A stretch of 64,000 nucleotides of DNA, taken from contig HF993254.1 in the NCBI GenBank assembly GCA_000436795.1, positions 28,085 to 92,084 of the forward strand, written 5' to 3'. Under the pieces are notes generated by a model. It was not told the origin of the DNA. It did not search any database and saw only the letters and a list, made by a program, of their open reading frames with translations. Source of the DNA: Bacteroides sp. CAG:1076. Its GTDB lineage: Bacteria; Bacteroidota; Bacteroidia; Bacteroidales; Bacteroidaceae. The stretch's first letter is position 1; every line of letters starts with the position of its first letter. This document shows, one piece after another, positions 28,731 through 39,362 of the stretch. A program made the position numbers and the translations under genes.

Positions 28731-30212
28731 TTATTGGGGCAAGTATTGATTCCAGTCCGGTGTCTGTGTGATACCAAATCCGGCATTGATTTCAGCATTT
28801 GGTACAGGATAGCAGAACTGTGCAATATCGAAGTTGGTATACTTGTACGAAACCTGATCTTCGACGTTTGCATATACATCAGCCTTTTCACCCCAGCGGC
28901 GTAAGTCGTAGAAGCGGAAACCTTCCTGGAACAATTCGCGGGCACGTTCGTCTTTCAGGAATGCAAATACTTCGTCTTTTGTATTGCCCAAATCATCGGT
29001 ACTGGTAATCTGTGAGTTTCTCTTGGCAACAGTCAGCAGTGCTTCCTTGGCACCGTTCAGGTCGGGCTGTGCGGCACGCAGTTTCGATTCGGCGATAATC
29101 AGTTCCATTTCGGGTGCATTGACGATATAGTTGGTAGCATATGCCGTGTTTCCTCCTCCGTACCAGAATTTACCACCGTATTGTAGCTGGGTATACGAGC
29201 CTTTCTTGATGGTAGGAAGATAAAGTGAACCTCTACAGTCAGTGTCTGCTATCAGGTTACGCATGCGCTGGCTTGGCAGACCTCCGTAGGTAGTCCATAC
29301 GTTTCCACAAGAGTTGGCAGACCAACTGTTGTTTACATCGATAGCCAGACGGAAGATACATTCCGAATTGCTGTCGCCACCGGCATACAGCTCTTTGTAG
29401 TCATCTACAGTATAGGCTTCTACCTTTTTACCTGAATGCAGGAGTGCATTCGATGCATATTTTTCGGCATTGCTGAAGTCTTCCATATATAAATAGGTAC
29501 GTGCCAGCAGGCCTTCGATGGCTGCTACAGACAGATACTGGTTGGTACCTCTTCCTTCTGTTTTACTTTCTGTGTAACAAGTCAGGGCATTGTTAAAGTC
29601 GTCCAGTATAGCCTGGTAGCATTGTCCTACGGTAGAACGGCTGACCTGTTCGAAAGCTTTTACCGGTTCGTCGACAATCACCACACCGATGGCCTCACTA
29701 TTGTCTGTTGTTCCGTTTACCTTTATTTGCTTGCCGAAGACATTGGTCATAGACAGCATGGCATATCCTCTCAGTCCGTAGGCTTCCGCCATATATTGTT
29801 TCAATGCGGCTTTATCGGCATCGGCAACGGTTGCTTCCAGTTCTTTCCCCGCTTTAATGATACGTGAAGCATTGTCTACCACCTTATAACCATATTCCCA
29901 TATACCACTCAGATAAGAGTCGTCGGGAGTTATACTATAGTGGTTAATGGTAGTCCAATGATTAGCAGAGCCGTTCAGGTAAGCCATGTCACCGGCCATA
30001 TCGCCGATGGTAAGCGAATAGTTTCCGGCAAAATAGAACGCGAACAATTGATAATAAGTTCCGTTCAATGCATATTTCAGGTTGTCCACACTTGTCAGTC
30101 CGTTGTCGACATCTATTCCTTCGTTGTACTCTGTATCGAAGAAATTGTTGCAGGAAGCAAAGCTCCCGGCCAGGGCTGAACAGATAAGCAGGCGAGTGAT
30201 AAACTTCTTCAT
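28731..30212 (-). CDS. SusD/RagB family glycan-binding lipoprotein
   Basis: A 493-residue lipoprotein (lipobox GSFASC), intact from signal to stop. SusD proteins sit on the outer membrane as the lid of their SusC partner and capture oligosaccharides. Family features: N-terminal NFFDTEYNEGIDVDN, TPR-like helices (EAYGLRGYAMLSMTNVFGKQ; EGLLARTYLYMEDFSNAEKY) and the C-terminal AFLKDERARELFQEGFRFYDLRRWG. It lies 35 bp after the end of susC. With susC broken in this sequence, its partner may be missing. Confidence 0.93.
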   Translation of the reverse strand: MKKFITRLLICSALAGSFASCNNFFDTEYNEGIDVDNGLTSVDNLKYALNGTYYQLFAFYFAGNYSLTIGDMAGDMAYLNGSANHWTTINHYSITPDDSYLSGIWEYGYKVVDNASRIIKAGKELEATVADADKAALKQYMAEAYGLRGYAMLSMTNVFGKQIKVNGTTDNSEAIGVVIVDEPVKAFEQVSRSTVGQCYQAILDDFNNALTCYTESKTEGRGTNQYLSVAAIEGLLARTYLYMEDFSNAEKYASNALLHSGKKVEAYTVDDYKELYAGGDSNSECIFRLAIDVNNSWSANSCGNVWTTYGGLPSQRMRNLIADTDCRGSLYLPTIKKGSYTQLQYGGKFWYGGGNTAYATNYIVNAPEMELIIAESKLRAAQPDLNGAKEALLTVAKRNSQITSTDDLGNTKDEVFAFLKDERARELFQEGFRFYDLRRWGEKADVYANVEDQVSYKYTNFDIAQFCYPVPNAEINAGFGITQTPDWNQYLPQ

Positions 30213-30247
30213 ATTTCGTTTTTGTTTGATTCGTTAAACATATTTAT

Positions 30248-31114
30248 TTAAAATCCGAGAGTAATTCCGGCAAGGAATGTTCTTGTAGATGGATACTGGA
30301 ATGAAATCAATCCGCTTGTATATGTTTCAGGATCGTAACCTACGAAATCCTTTGCCTTGAATGTATAGATGTTGTCAACAGATACATAGATACGCATGTT
30401 GTCTATCAGCGCTTTTTTCAAAAGTCCTTTAGGCAGTGTATATCCCAGTTGCAGATTCTTTACGCGCAAGAAGTTTCCGCTATACAAGAACCGTGAAGAA
30501 TGATTATTTTCTCCTGTGGTATTTCCGTATACATACTTGGGAACATCGGTGTAACGGTTGTTTTCGGTCCATGCATTCTCATACAGATAAGTTGTAGGAG
30601 TGACATTCCCCTGACTTCCTGCGGCGTTGAAGAAGCGGTTCGAAACAGCATAAACTTTACCTCCCAGTCGGTAATTGAAGTCGGCCGAGAAGTCGAAGTT
30701 CTTCCATTGTACGCGTGTGCCGAAACCTCCATAGGCTTTAGGGTCGGCCGAACCGAGGTATCTTTTCTCACATTCGTTCCAGTTGGTTGTGGTTTCGTCG
30801 CCTGAAGCATTTTTATACCATAACGGATTTCCCGTATTCGGGTCTACACCTGCATATTCTACCATATAGAATTGTCTTAAAGGATAGCCTTCCTGTTGGA
30901 TTGTATAGGTACCTTCAATCGGTTTTCCTCCAGAAAGTTTCGTAACACGGTTTTGGTTGAGTGTAACATTGGCGTATGCTGTCCATGTCCATCCCTTGGT
31001 TTGCAGGATGGTACCGTTCAGACCTATTTCCACACCTCGGTTTCTCATCGATCCGATGTTCTGATATACTTTGCTCAAGCCGGTAACTTGAGAGATAGGC
31101 AGCTCAAACAGCAT
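30248..31114 (-). pseudogene. SusC/RagA TonB-dependent receptor, C-terminal fragment
   Basis: The last 288 codons after an internal Met; the frame is open back to about 31387. It covers the last strands of the outer-membrane barrel (FLYSGNFLRVKNLQLGYTLP; YPSTRTFLAGITLGF with the terminal Phe of barrel proteins). It is in the same frame as the N-terminal fragment at 32555-34489 but separated from it by an out-of-frame inserted middle segment. The net extra length (1105 + 128 = 1233 bp) is a multiple of three. Confidence 0.85.
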
Positions 31115-31220
31115 GTTGGAAGTAGCCTCGTTGTAGAAATCTACAGTCAGGTTCCATTTTCTGACAAGTGTAATATCCAGTCCGATATTCAGCTTCTTGC
31201 TGGTTTCCCATCCCAGGTCA

Positions 31221-31476
31221 GGAAGATTCAGTGATTCAGGAACGATACCCGGCGTGCTGTCATAGTTGTATCCGGCGCTATAGAAACCACGCGCTGCATA
31301 CCAGTCAATATCCTGATTACCTACCGTTCCGTAGCTTGCACGCAGTGGGGAAGATTCAACGATACGGGAACGATACCCGGCGTGCTGTCATAGTTGTATC
31401 CGGCGCTGTAGAAACCACGGGCCGCATACCAGTCAATATCCTGATTACCTACCGTTCCGTAGCTTGCACGCAGTGC
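31221..31476 (-). repeat. 128-bp imperfect tandem duplication in susC
   Basis: Positions 31221-31348 repeat at 31349-31476 with period 128 and several mismatches (for example CGCTATAG versus CGCTGTAG). The unit encodes LRASYGTVGNQDIDWYAARG and the following residues. 128 is not a multiple of three, so it shifts the frame. The copies differ, so this is not a fresh slippage event. Confidence 0.85.
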
Positions 31477-32751
31477 CAGGTTGGTCAAGAGGTCATTGTC
31501 TTTCAGGAATTCTTCTTCAGAGATACGCCATTTGCCGCCTACCGACCAGAAGTTACCCCAGCGGTTATTACTGCCGAATACCGACGAACCGTCACGACGG
31601 AAGCTTACCTGTCCGTAATATTTGCCCTGATAGTCGTAGCTTGCATTCAGAAAGAAAGAAGCCAGACGTGCCTGTCGGGTAACATACGACGGATTGCCGT
31701 AAGAAGAACCGGCCATATTCAGTTCCCGATACCCTCTCAGCGGGAAATTAATTCCAGCATATTTTTCATTCCAGTAATTCTTCCACTGTGCTTCCTGTCC
31801 GAGCATAATGTTCAAATTATGTTTTTCATTGAAAGTATGCATCCAGTTCAATGTATTGGTCCATGTGATGGTGGTGGTATTCGAATTATACTGTGTACCA
31901 CGTCCGTTGTCGCTGGCCCCCTGATTATTGTACCAGCTCCAGAAATCGTACTGGCGTGTGCCGTACGAGTTGAGGCCTAATGAAGTCTTCAGCACAATAC
32001 CTTTTCCAAAGTTAATGGCAAAGTACGGGTTCAAGTTGATGGTGGTTGTTTTGGTATTATAGATATCTCCTTCATCCTCGTCGTATACGGCAAGCGGGTT
32101 GTACATGATGCCGGTATTATAAGTGCCGTCTTCGTTGTAGAACGGATCAAGAGGAGTGGCTTTCAATGTACCACCAACAAACGGGTTCGAGTAAGAACCT
32201 CCGGTTGACTGCGAGAAGGCATCCATGTCGGCCAGCGCGAACGAGGTGTTGAATCCGAAGTTGAACCATTTGTATGATGTTTCCAGATTGAGGCGGGCAG
32301 AGTATCGTTTCATACCACTGTTGATGGCTACGCCTTCCTGATTCAGGTAACCTACGCTGGCGTAGTAGCGTGTCTTGCCGTTTCCACCGTTGAAACTGAG
32401 GTTGTAGTCCTGATAATATCCGGTACGTGTGATGGCATCAATCCAGTTGTAGTTCTGGATGCCGTCCCAGTTGTAATCCGATTTGATTTTTGCCATTGCC
32501 GATTCGTAAGTGTATTTCTCCGGGTTGCTGTTTACCAGTCCTTGAGCGAACAAATCAGCGGTCTGCTGTGCATTGCAGAAAGAGAAGTTGTTTGGAGCAA
32601 TGGTTGTGAATCCCTGCTTGATATCCAGGTCGATGTGCATGGCACCTTCCTGTCCCTTTTTGGTCGTGATGACGATAACGCCGTTGGCTGCACGCGAACC
32701 GTAGATGGCCGTAGCGTTGGCATCTTTCAATAAGATAATCGTAGCTGGCAT
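31321..32751 (-). pseudogene. SusC/RagA receptor, duplicated middle fragment
   Basis: An open frame of 476 codons, one frame off the flanking fragments. It restarts at the plug-domain signature LLKDANATAIYGSRAANG and runs through the barrel to SASYGTVGNQ-type sequence, ending in a stop at the 128-bp repeat (SLNLPHCVQATER). Its first 365 or so residues repeat the second half of the N-terminal fragment with about 18 substitutions, clustered between the GGSYSNPF and GRGTQYN segments. It also holds the only copy of QGKYYGQVSFRRDGSSVFG through ISEEEFLKDNDLL. It looks like a piece of a closely related susC spliced into this one. Confidence 0.85.
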
Positions 32752-33835
32752 TCAGAAAGAAAGAAGCCAGACGTGCCTGACGGGTAACATACGACGGATT
32801 GCCGTAAGAAGAACCGGCCATATTCAGTTCCCGATATCCTCTCAGCGGAAAGTTGATGCCTGCATACGATTCATTCCAGTAATTCTTCCACTGTGCTTCT
32901 TGTCCGAGCATAATGTTCAGATTATGCTTTTCATTGAAAGTATGCATCCAGTTCAATGTATTGGTCCATGTGATGGTGGTAGTATTCGAATTATATTGCA
33001 TGCCACGTCCGTTGTCGTTTGCTCCCTGATTATTGTACCAGCTCCAGAAATCGTACTGACGTGTGCCATATGAGTTGATACCTAATGATGTTTTCAGAAT
33101 GAATCCCTTTCCAAAATCGATGGCGAAATAAGGATTCAGATTGATCGTTGTAGTTTTTGTATTATAGATATCTCCTTCATCCTTGTCGTATACGGCAAGC
33201 GGGTTATACGAGATACTGGTGTTATAACTACCGTCTTCGTTGTAGAACGGATCGAGAGGTGTCGCCTTCATGGTCGCACTAACAAACGGATTCGAGAAGG
33301 AACCTCCGGTTGACTGTGAGAAGGCATCCATGTCGGCCAGCGCGAATGAGGTATTGAATCCGAAGTTGAACCATTTGTATGACGTTTCCAGATTGAGGCG
33401 GGCAGAGTATCGTTTCATACCGCTGTTGATGGCTACGCCTTCCTGATTCAGGTAACCTACACTGGCGTAGTAGCGTGTCTTGCCGTTTCCGCCGCTGAAA
33501 CTGAGGTTGTAGTCCTGATAATATCCGGTACGTGTGATGGCATCGATCCAGTCGTAACTCTGAATCCCGTCCCAGTTGTAGTCTGATTTGATCTTGGCCA
33601 TAGCCGATTCGTAGGTATATTTCTCCGGGTTGCTGTTTACCAGTCCTTGAGCGAATAAATCAGCGGTCTGCTGTGCGTTGCAGAAAGAGAAGTTGTTTGG
33701 AGCAATGGTTGTGAATCCCTGTTTGATATCCAGGTCAATATGCATGGCACCTTCCTGTCCCTTTTTGGTCGTGATGACGATGACTCCGTTGGCTGCACGC
33801 GAACCGTAGATGGCCGTAGCGTTGGCATCTTTCAA
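31626..33835 (-). repeat. 1105-bp imperfect tandem duplication in susC
   Basis: Copies at 31626-32730 and 32731-33835 keep a constant 1105-bp offset at both ends with no sign of indels, yet differ by about 5 percent at protein level. 1105 is not a multiple of three, so the second copy is out of frame. At the join (about 32731-32750) the minus strand reads from ...NASYDY of one copy straight into LLKDANAT of the next. The bases AGCTACGATTAT could belong to either parent, a likely microhomology. Confidence 0.9.
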
Positions 33836-34489
33836 GACTGTAATTGTTTCTATATCGGCTGTATTGATATTAGCCAGCGGGTTGAATGCACGGTTGTTGC
33901 TAACCGATGCGGCATCCGTATCCGAATTCATCGGCATTCCGTCGATGATATAAAGAGGTTGCGTGCCCGAGTTCACGGAACTTTCACCTCGGATGTAGAC
34001 ATTAGCCTGAGCACCTGGCATGCTTGTTGAGTTGTTCATCTGTACACCCGGCATACTTCCTTCCAGCGCTTTCATGAAGTTGGCGTCCGTATGCGATTCG
34101 AGGGTAGTAGGACTTGCCACGTTGGCGGCTCCTGTGAATGTGCTTTTCTTGGTCACTCCGTAACCTGTCACCACAACTTCATCCAGCACCTTGGTATCCG
34201 GTTGAAGCGTAACGTTTAGTTCTGGCTTGATGTCAAGTTCGCGGCTTTGCATACCGATAAATGATATAATTACCTTCTTGGCATTTTCCGGAATGTTGCT
34301 AAGCGTAAATTTACCATCGATGTCGGTAACTGTTCCTGTGTTGGTTCCTTTGATAAGAACGGAAGCTCCCACGATAGGGAGATTGTCTTCTTCAGAGATG
34401 ACCACTCCTGTCATCTTTGATACTTGTGCCATCGCTATGCTGATGCAGGCAAAGAAACAAGTGCAGATTAAAAGCAATTTTTTTTTCAT
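32555..34489 (-). pseudogene. SusC/RagA TonB-dependent receptor, N-terminal fragment
   Basis: A 644-codon frame: signal peptide, CarboxypepD_reg-like domain (MTGVVISEEDNLPIVGASVL; TDIDGKFTLSNIPENAK), TonB-dependent plug (VLDEVVVTGYGVTKKSTFTG; PGVQMNNSTSMPGAQANVYI) and the first half of the barrel, up to FFLNASYDY. After that it runs out of frame into the duplicated segment and stops at 32555. A normal SusC of this family has about 1000 residues. SusC proteins import oligosaccharides across the outer membrane with SusD and TonB. As sequenced, this gene cannot give a complete barrel. Confidence 0.88.
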
Positions 34490-34525
34490 AAGATCTCTCG
34501 TTTTAGGTTAAGTCTAAAAACTAAG

Positions 34526-34556
34526 AACAGCAAACAGGTAAGAATTGTTTGCTGTT
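34526..34556 (-). terminator. Hairpin between uvrA and susC (terminator or susC leader attenuator)
   Basis: A perfect 11-bp inverted repeat AACAGCAAACA / TGTTTGCTGTT, followed on the minus strand by CTTAGTTTTTAG. It lies only 36 bp before the susC ATG, so it may act in the susC leader rather than end uvrA. Confidence 0.55.
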
Positions 34557-34615
34557 TTTATGAAAAAATATAAAAAAAGTTCTTTATATGCTTCCTTTTG
34601 TCTGCAATGAGGCTT

Positions 34616-37387
34616 TTATTGCATCTTTTCGGCTAAATATTGTCCTGTATATGACGCTCCGCAACGAGCTACTTCTTCCGGAGTACCGCAAACCACGAGG
34701 TTGCCTCCCATATCTCCTCCTTCCGGACCGAGATCGATTACATAGTCAGCACATTTTATGACATCCATGTTGTGTTCGATGATGACAACAGTATGTCCGC
34801 GTGCAATCAATGAATCGAAAGCTTTCAGTAATTTCTTGATATCGTGGAAATGGAGGCCGGTAGTTGGTTCGTCAAATACAAAAATAGTGGGTTGCGATTT
34901 TTCTATACTCAGAAAATAAGCCAGTTTTACGCGCTGGTTTTCTCCTCCCGAAAGTGTAGAGGAAGATTGTCCCAGTTTGATGTATCCTAATCCGACTTCC
35001 TGCAAAGGCAAAAGCTTTTTCACAATTTTTTTCTGTCCGTGTTCATCGAAAAATTCAATGGCCTGGTTGACTGTCATTTCAAGTATGTCGTAGATATTCT
35101 GCCCTTCATAGCGTACTTCCAACGTATCGCTCTTGAAACGTTTGCCGTGACACGACTCACATTCCAGCACCAGATCGGCCATGAACTGCATTTCTACCGT
35201 GACGGTTCCTTCTCCCTTACATTCTTCACATCGCCCTCCTTCGGTATTGAAAGAAAAGTATCCTGCCGAATAGCCCATTTGTTTAGATAAGGGTTGGTCA
35301 GCAAACAGTTTTCTTATTTCATCGTATGCTTTGATGTAAGTGACAGGATTGCTGCGCGACGATTTACCTATCGGATTCTGATCGACGAACTCTATGTCTT
35401 TTACCATCTGGATATCACCTTCCAGGGATACAAATTCACCCGGACGGTCACTACTTTCGCTGTATTCCCGTTTTAAGGCCTTGTAGAAAATATCACGTAC
35501 CAAAGTACTTTTTCCCGAGCCGCTCACTCCGGTTACAACTGTCATTACGTTGAGCGGAAAACGTACATCAATACCTTTCAGGTTGTTTTCTCTTGCACCT
35601 TTTATTTCTATGTAGTTATTCCACGACCGGTGGGTCTGCGGACGTTCGATGGTTTCTTCTCCAAGCAGATATTTTACCGTATAACTGTTACTTCCGGGTT
35701 TCAGGTCTTTCATATCTCCCTGATAGACGATTTCTCCTCCCAGTCGGCCGGCCTTAGGACCTATGTCAATAATATAATCGGCAGCACGGATGATTTCTTC
35801 ATCATGTTCTACTACAACAACCGTATTGCCCAGCTGTTGCAATTGGCGAAGTACCTTGATAAGCTTGTCCGTATCACGGCTGTGCAGACCAATGCTCGGT
35901 TCATCCAATATGTAAAGAGAGCCTACCAGACTGCTTCCTAACGATGTGGCAAGATTGATACGCTGACTTTCACCACCCGAAAGCGAGTTGCTGAGTCGGT
36001 TTAAAGTCAGATATCCCAGTCCTACGTCGAGCAGGAAAGTAAGTCGGTTGTTTATTTCGTTCAGCAGACGCTGAGCTATCAGTTGGTCATGTTCGTCCAA
36101 TTGAAGCGTACGGAAGAATTCCTTCAACTGGTAGACTGGCATTTCTACCAGTTCTGCTATGGTGCGTCCTCCTACCTTCACGTAGAGGGCTTCTTTCTTC
36201 AAGCGGCTTCCGTGACATTCGGGGCAAGTAGTCTTACCCCGGTAACGTGCCAGCATTACACGATATTGTATTTTGTATTGATTCTCTTCCAGCATTTTGA
36301 AGAATGAATCAATACATACCTTATCGCGTGGTCCGTGCCAGAGATAATCTTTCTGTTCCTGGGTCAGATTATAATAAGGTTCAAAAATAGGGAAATCATG
36401 AGCAGGAGCTTCGCGCAAGAATTCGGTGAGCCATTCACTCATCTTTTCGCCTCGCCAGCACATGACGGCACCGTCGTATACACTCAGGGCACGGTTGGGA
36501 ACTACAAGATGTTCATCGATACCGATAATCTTTCCGAATCCTTCGCAGGTAGGACATGCACCGATAGGAGAGTTGAATGAAAACATTTGGTCGCTGGGCT
36601 CTTCGAACTTCATTCCGTCAGCTTCAAATTTGGTACTGAATGAATGCAGTTTGGTTGTGCCGTCGGGCAGATAAAACCGTAACATACAAGCTCCGTCTCC
36701 TTCGTACATAGCCGTTTCGGCAGAGTCGGTCAGGCGGCTGACAGCATCTTTGGTGTCATCACAACTCATGCGGTCGACCAGCAGATATACAGTATCGTCA
36801 GGGTTGTACTGATATTCTTCCATACGTACCATTTCACCGTTTACTTCCAGACGGGTAAAACCTTGTTTCATGTCCATGTCTATCTGTTCGGCTTCATTGC
36901 GTCCCTCGCGAGGGATAATAGGTGTCAGTACCGTGTAGCGTGTACCTTTGGGGTATGAAAGCATACAGTTTACAATATCTTCCGGACTGTCTTTCTTTAC
37001 AAGTTGTCCGCTTACGGGAGAATAAGTCTTGCCGATACGTGCAAAAAGCAGGCGGAGATATTCATATATTTCCGTCGATGTCCCTACAGTGGAACGCGGA
37101 TTCCGGCTGATTACTTTCTGTTCGATAGCAATTGCAGGCGGAATACCTTTGATAAAGTCACATTCAGGTTTGCTCATTCGTCCCAAGAACTGGCGTGCAT
37201 ACGATGAAAGACTCTCCACATAGCGGCGTTGTCCTTCGGCATACAAGGTATCGAAAGCCAGTGAGGATTTTCCCGATCCCGATAATCCGGTGATAACAAC
37301 TAACTTATTACGAGGTATATCGACATCGATATTCTTCAGGTTATTCACCTTTGCGCCTTTTATAGATATGTATTTGCTGTCAGACAT
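34616..37387 (-). CDS. uvrA: Excinuclease ABC subunit A
   Basis: A 923-residue cytoplasmic ATPase that finds DNA lesions in nucleotide excision repair and loads UvrB. Two ABC domains: Walker [14 protein letters not shown] (34-46) with [18 protein letters not shown], a first signature [14 protein letters not shown], a second Walker [14 protein letters not shown], a second signature [14 protein letters not shown] and [12 protein letters not shown]. The CxxC zinc modules [25 protein letters not shown] and CESCHGKR are all present. Full length for the family. Confidence 0.97.
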   Translation of the reverse strand: MSDSKYISIKGAKVNNLKNIDVDIPRNKLVVITGLSGSGKSSLAFDTLYAEGQRRYVESLSSYARQFLGRMSKPECDFIKGIPPAIAIEQKVISRNPRSTVGTSTEIYEYLRLLFARIGKTYSPVSGQLVKKDSPEDIVNCMLSYPKGTRYTVLTPIIPREGRNEAEQIDMDMKQGFTRLEVNGEMVRMEEYQYNPDDTVYLLVDRMSCDDTKDAVSRLTDSAETAMYEGDGACMLRFYLPDGTTKLHSFSTKFEADGMKFEEPSDQMFSFNSPIGACPTCEGFGKIIGIDEHLVVPNRALSVYDGAVMCWRGEKMSEWLTEFLREAPAHDFPIFEPYYNLTQEQKDYLWHGPRDKVCIDSFFKMLEENQYKIQYRVMLARYRGKTTCPECHGSRLKKEALYVKVGGRTIAELVEMPVYQLKEFFRTLQLDEHDQLIAQRLLNEINNRLTFLLDVGLGYLTLNRLSNSLSGGESQRINLATSLGSSLVGSLYILDEPSIGLHSRDTDKLIKVLRQLQQLGNTVVVVEHDEEIIRAADYIIDIGPKAGRLGGEIVYQGDMKDLKPGSNSYTVKYLLGEETIERPQTHRSWNNYIEIKGARENNLKGIDVRFPLNVMTVVTGVSGSGKSTLVRDIFYKALKREYSESSDRPGEFVSLEGDIQMVKDIEFVDQNPIGKSSRSNPVTYIKAYDEIRKLFADQPLSKQMGYSAGYFSFNTEGGRCEECKGEGTVTVEMQFMADLVLECESCHGKRFKSDTLEVRYEGQNIYDILEMTVNQAIEFFDEHGQKKIVKKLLPLQEVGLGYIKLGQSSSTLSGGENQRVKLAYFLSIEKSQPTIFVFDEPTTGLHFHDIKKLLKAFDSLIARGHTVVIIEHNMDVIKCADYVIDLGPEGGDMGGNLVVCGTPEEVARCGASYTGQYLAEKMQ

Positions 37388-37413
37388 GCTTAGAATCGTT
37401 TAGTTTCAATAGG

Positions 37414-37421
37414 CAAAGATA
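37414..37421 (-). promoter_or_regulatory. -7 box of uvrA
   Basis: TATCTTTG on the minus strand, 27 bases before the ATG. I could not see a LexA-type site. Confidence 0.5.
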
Positions 37422-37589
37422 GTGATATATTTTAAAGAAGTTTTCATTCTTTACCGGCAAAATTAGCTGGATATATATCTCTTTAACAGTATTATCGCAA
37501 CAAAACGCAGTCTTTTCTGCATGCTTTTCTATATCGATATTCTTTTGTAACGATTAAGCAAAAAGAAAGTTCGTGATTATTTTTTTCGT

Positions 37590-37597
37590 TATCTTTG
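37590..37597 (+). promoter_or_regulatory. -7 box of the GHL10-type glycosidase gene
   Basis: TATCTTTG about 28 bases before the ATG at 37625; -33 element not evident. Confidence 0.5.
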
Positions 37598-37624
37598 CCC
37601 TCTCGATAATAATGAATAAAAAAT

Positions 37625-39124
37625 ATGAAATCAAAAGTTTTATTGGTTTGCCTGGCAATGCTTTTACTGATTGCCGGAAGCGTTGAGGCGCAAACTTATC
37701 CGAAGCGTGAATTTCGCGGTGCATGGATACAATGTGTGAATGGGCAGTTTCAAGGTATGCCGACAGAGCAGATGAAAGCTACCCTGATCAGACAGTTAGA
37801 CAATCTGAAAGGTGCTGGCATCAATGCCATAATATTTCAGGTTCGTGCCGAGTGTGATGCCCTTTATGCATCGACTTATGAACCGTGGAGCCGGTTTCTC
37901 ACAGGATTACAAGGTAAAGCACCTCAGCCGGGATGGGATCCTCTCCAGTTTATGGTAGAAGAATGTCATAAACGCGGAATGGAACTTCATGCGTGGATCA
38001 ATCCTTATCGGGCTCAGACAAAGGGAACTACAGCCTTGTCGCCCATGCACCCTTATAATAAATATCCAAGACTTTTTGTACGCTACGGCGGACAGTTGTA
38101 TTTCGATCCGGGCTATCCTGAATCGAGAGCCTATATCTGTAAAATAGTACGCGATATAGTTTCTCGTTATGACATAGATGCCATTCACATGGATGACTAT
38201 TTCTATCCTTATCCGATTCCAGGAGAGGAGTTCCCCGATAACGTCAGTTTTGCTGCTTACGGACGTGGATTTACCAGCAAGGCCGACTGGAGAAGAGATA
38301 ATGTAAACGTATTGATAAAGGAGATACACGAAACCGTACGCAGTTGTAAGCCTTGGGTTAAATTTGGAGTTTCACCTTTTGGTATATACCGCAATAAGCG
38401 GTCTAATCCGAATGGTAGTGATACGAACGGACTTCAGAACTATGATGATTTGTATGCCGATGTCTTGCTTTGGGTAAACAATGGTTGGGTGGACTATAAC
38501 ATTCCTCAAATTTATTGGGAAATCGGACATCCGGCTGCTGATTATGAAAAGCTGGTTCGCTGGTGGGCACGTAATTCTGCTGCACGTCCTTTGTTCATCG
38601 GACAGGATGTGATACGAACGGTGTCGAAAGCCGACCCAAAGAATCCTGCACAAAACCAGATGCCGGCTAAGTATAAATTGCAGCGTATGTTTCCTACGAT
38701 ACAAGGTAGTTGTCAGTGGTACGCTGCAGCTGTTGTAGAAAACAGAGGGAACTATCGTAACATGCTGGTAAATGTCTATCACAAATATCCCGCATTACTT
38801 CCTACATCTCCCTTTATCGATGATAAAGCTCCCGGCAAGGTGAAGAAACTGAAGCCTGTGTGGACAGCCGATGGTTATATTCTTTTCTGGACGGCTCCAA
38901 AAGCGAAGGACGAAATGGATAAGGCTGTACAATATGTGGTATATCGGTTTGCAAATAAGGAGAAGGTAAATTTGAATGATCCTTCTCATATAGTGGCAGT
39001 CACTAATGATACTTTTTATAAACTTCCATATGAAGATGGAAAAACGAAATACAGTTATGTGGTAACAGCGCTCGACCGTTTGCATAACGAATCGAAATCC
39101 GTCAAGAAAAAAGTTAAATTATAA
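37625..39124 (+). CDS. Glycosidase-like GHL10/DUF187 (YngK-type) exported protein
   Basis: A 499-residue protein with a Sec signal (cleavage near VEAQ, residue 23). Residues about 26-370 form a TIM barrel of the GHL10 (DUF187) type: REFRGAWIQCVNG, INAIIFQVRAECDALYAS, GMELHAWINPYRA, YDIDAIHMDDYFYPYP (probable catalytic acids) and NIPQIYWEIGH. The C-terminal 95 residues look like a fibronectin type III domain (APGKVKKLKPVWTADGYILFW; YSYVVTALDRLHNES). Related proteins have been linked to cell-wall or exopolysaccharide glycans. The substrate here is unknown. Monocistronic. Confidence 0.85.
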   Translation: MKSKVLLVCLAMLLLIAGSVEAQTYPKREFRGAWIQCVNGQFQGMPTEQMKATLIRQLDNLKGAGINAIIFQVRAECDALYASTYEPWSRFLTGLQGKAPQPGWDPLQFMVEECHKRGMELHAWINPYRAQTKGTTALSPMHPYNKYPRLFVRYGGQLYFDPGYPESRAYICKIVRDIVSRYDIDAIHMDDYFYPYPIPGEEFPDNVSFAAYGRGFTSKADWRRDNVNVLIKEIHETVRSCKPWVKFGVSPFGIYRNKRSNPNGSDTNGLQNYDDLYADVLLWVNNGWVDYNIPQIYWEIGHPAADYEKLVRWWARNSAARPLFIGQDVIRTVSKADPKNPAQNQMPAKYKLQRMFPTIQGSCQWYAAAVVENRGNYRNMLVNVYHKYPALLPTSPFIDDKAPGKVKKLKPVWTADGYILFWTAPKAKDEMDKAVQYVVYRFANKEKVNLNDPSHIVAVTNDTFYKLPYEDGKTKYSYVVTALDRLHNESKSVKKKVKL

Positions 39125-39140
39125 AATATCTTTGTTTCTG

Positions 39141-39172
39141 AATCCCGTTCATCTTTTGGACGGGATTTTTTT
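39141..39172 (+). terminator. Terminator of the GHL10-type gene
   Basis: AATCCCGTTC / GGACGGGATT stem followed by TTTTTTTG. Confidence 0.8.
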
Positions 39173-39215
39173 GTTATAGGTAGAGCCATTTTTTTATTAA
39201 TTCTTTCTGCTTGAG

Positions 39216-39246
39216 TTTGTTATTCTGTAAGATTTGTTTAACTTTG
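39216..39246 (+). promoter_or_regulatory. Promoter of the small outer-membrane barrel gene
   Basis: TTTG (39216-39219), 19 bp, TAACTTTG (39239-39246): an exact consensus match. It implies a leader of about 110 bases. Confidence 0.7.
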
Positions 39247-39252
39247 CTAAAG

Positions 39253-39362
39253 AACACAAAACAAACAGGAGTGTGCCTTGGTAAAGAAGGCAGTCCCTAC
39301 ACTTCGAAAAACAAATCCCAAGATTCTTTGGGGGACAAGAACCTTAAAAAACAATAAGCGCT
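39253..39362 (+). promoter_or_regulatory. Long 5' leader with a hairpin
   Basis: About 110 bases between the inferred transcript start and the ATG at 39363. It contains CCCAAGATTCTTTGGGG, a short stem 30-40 bases before the start codon. Possibly a site for RNA-based control of outer-membrane protein synthesis; inferred. Confidence 0.35.
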
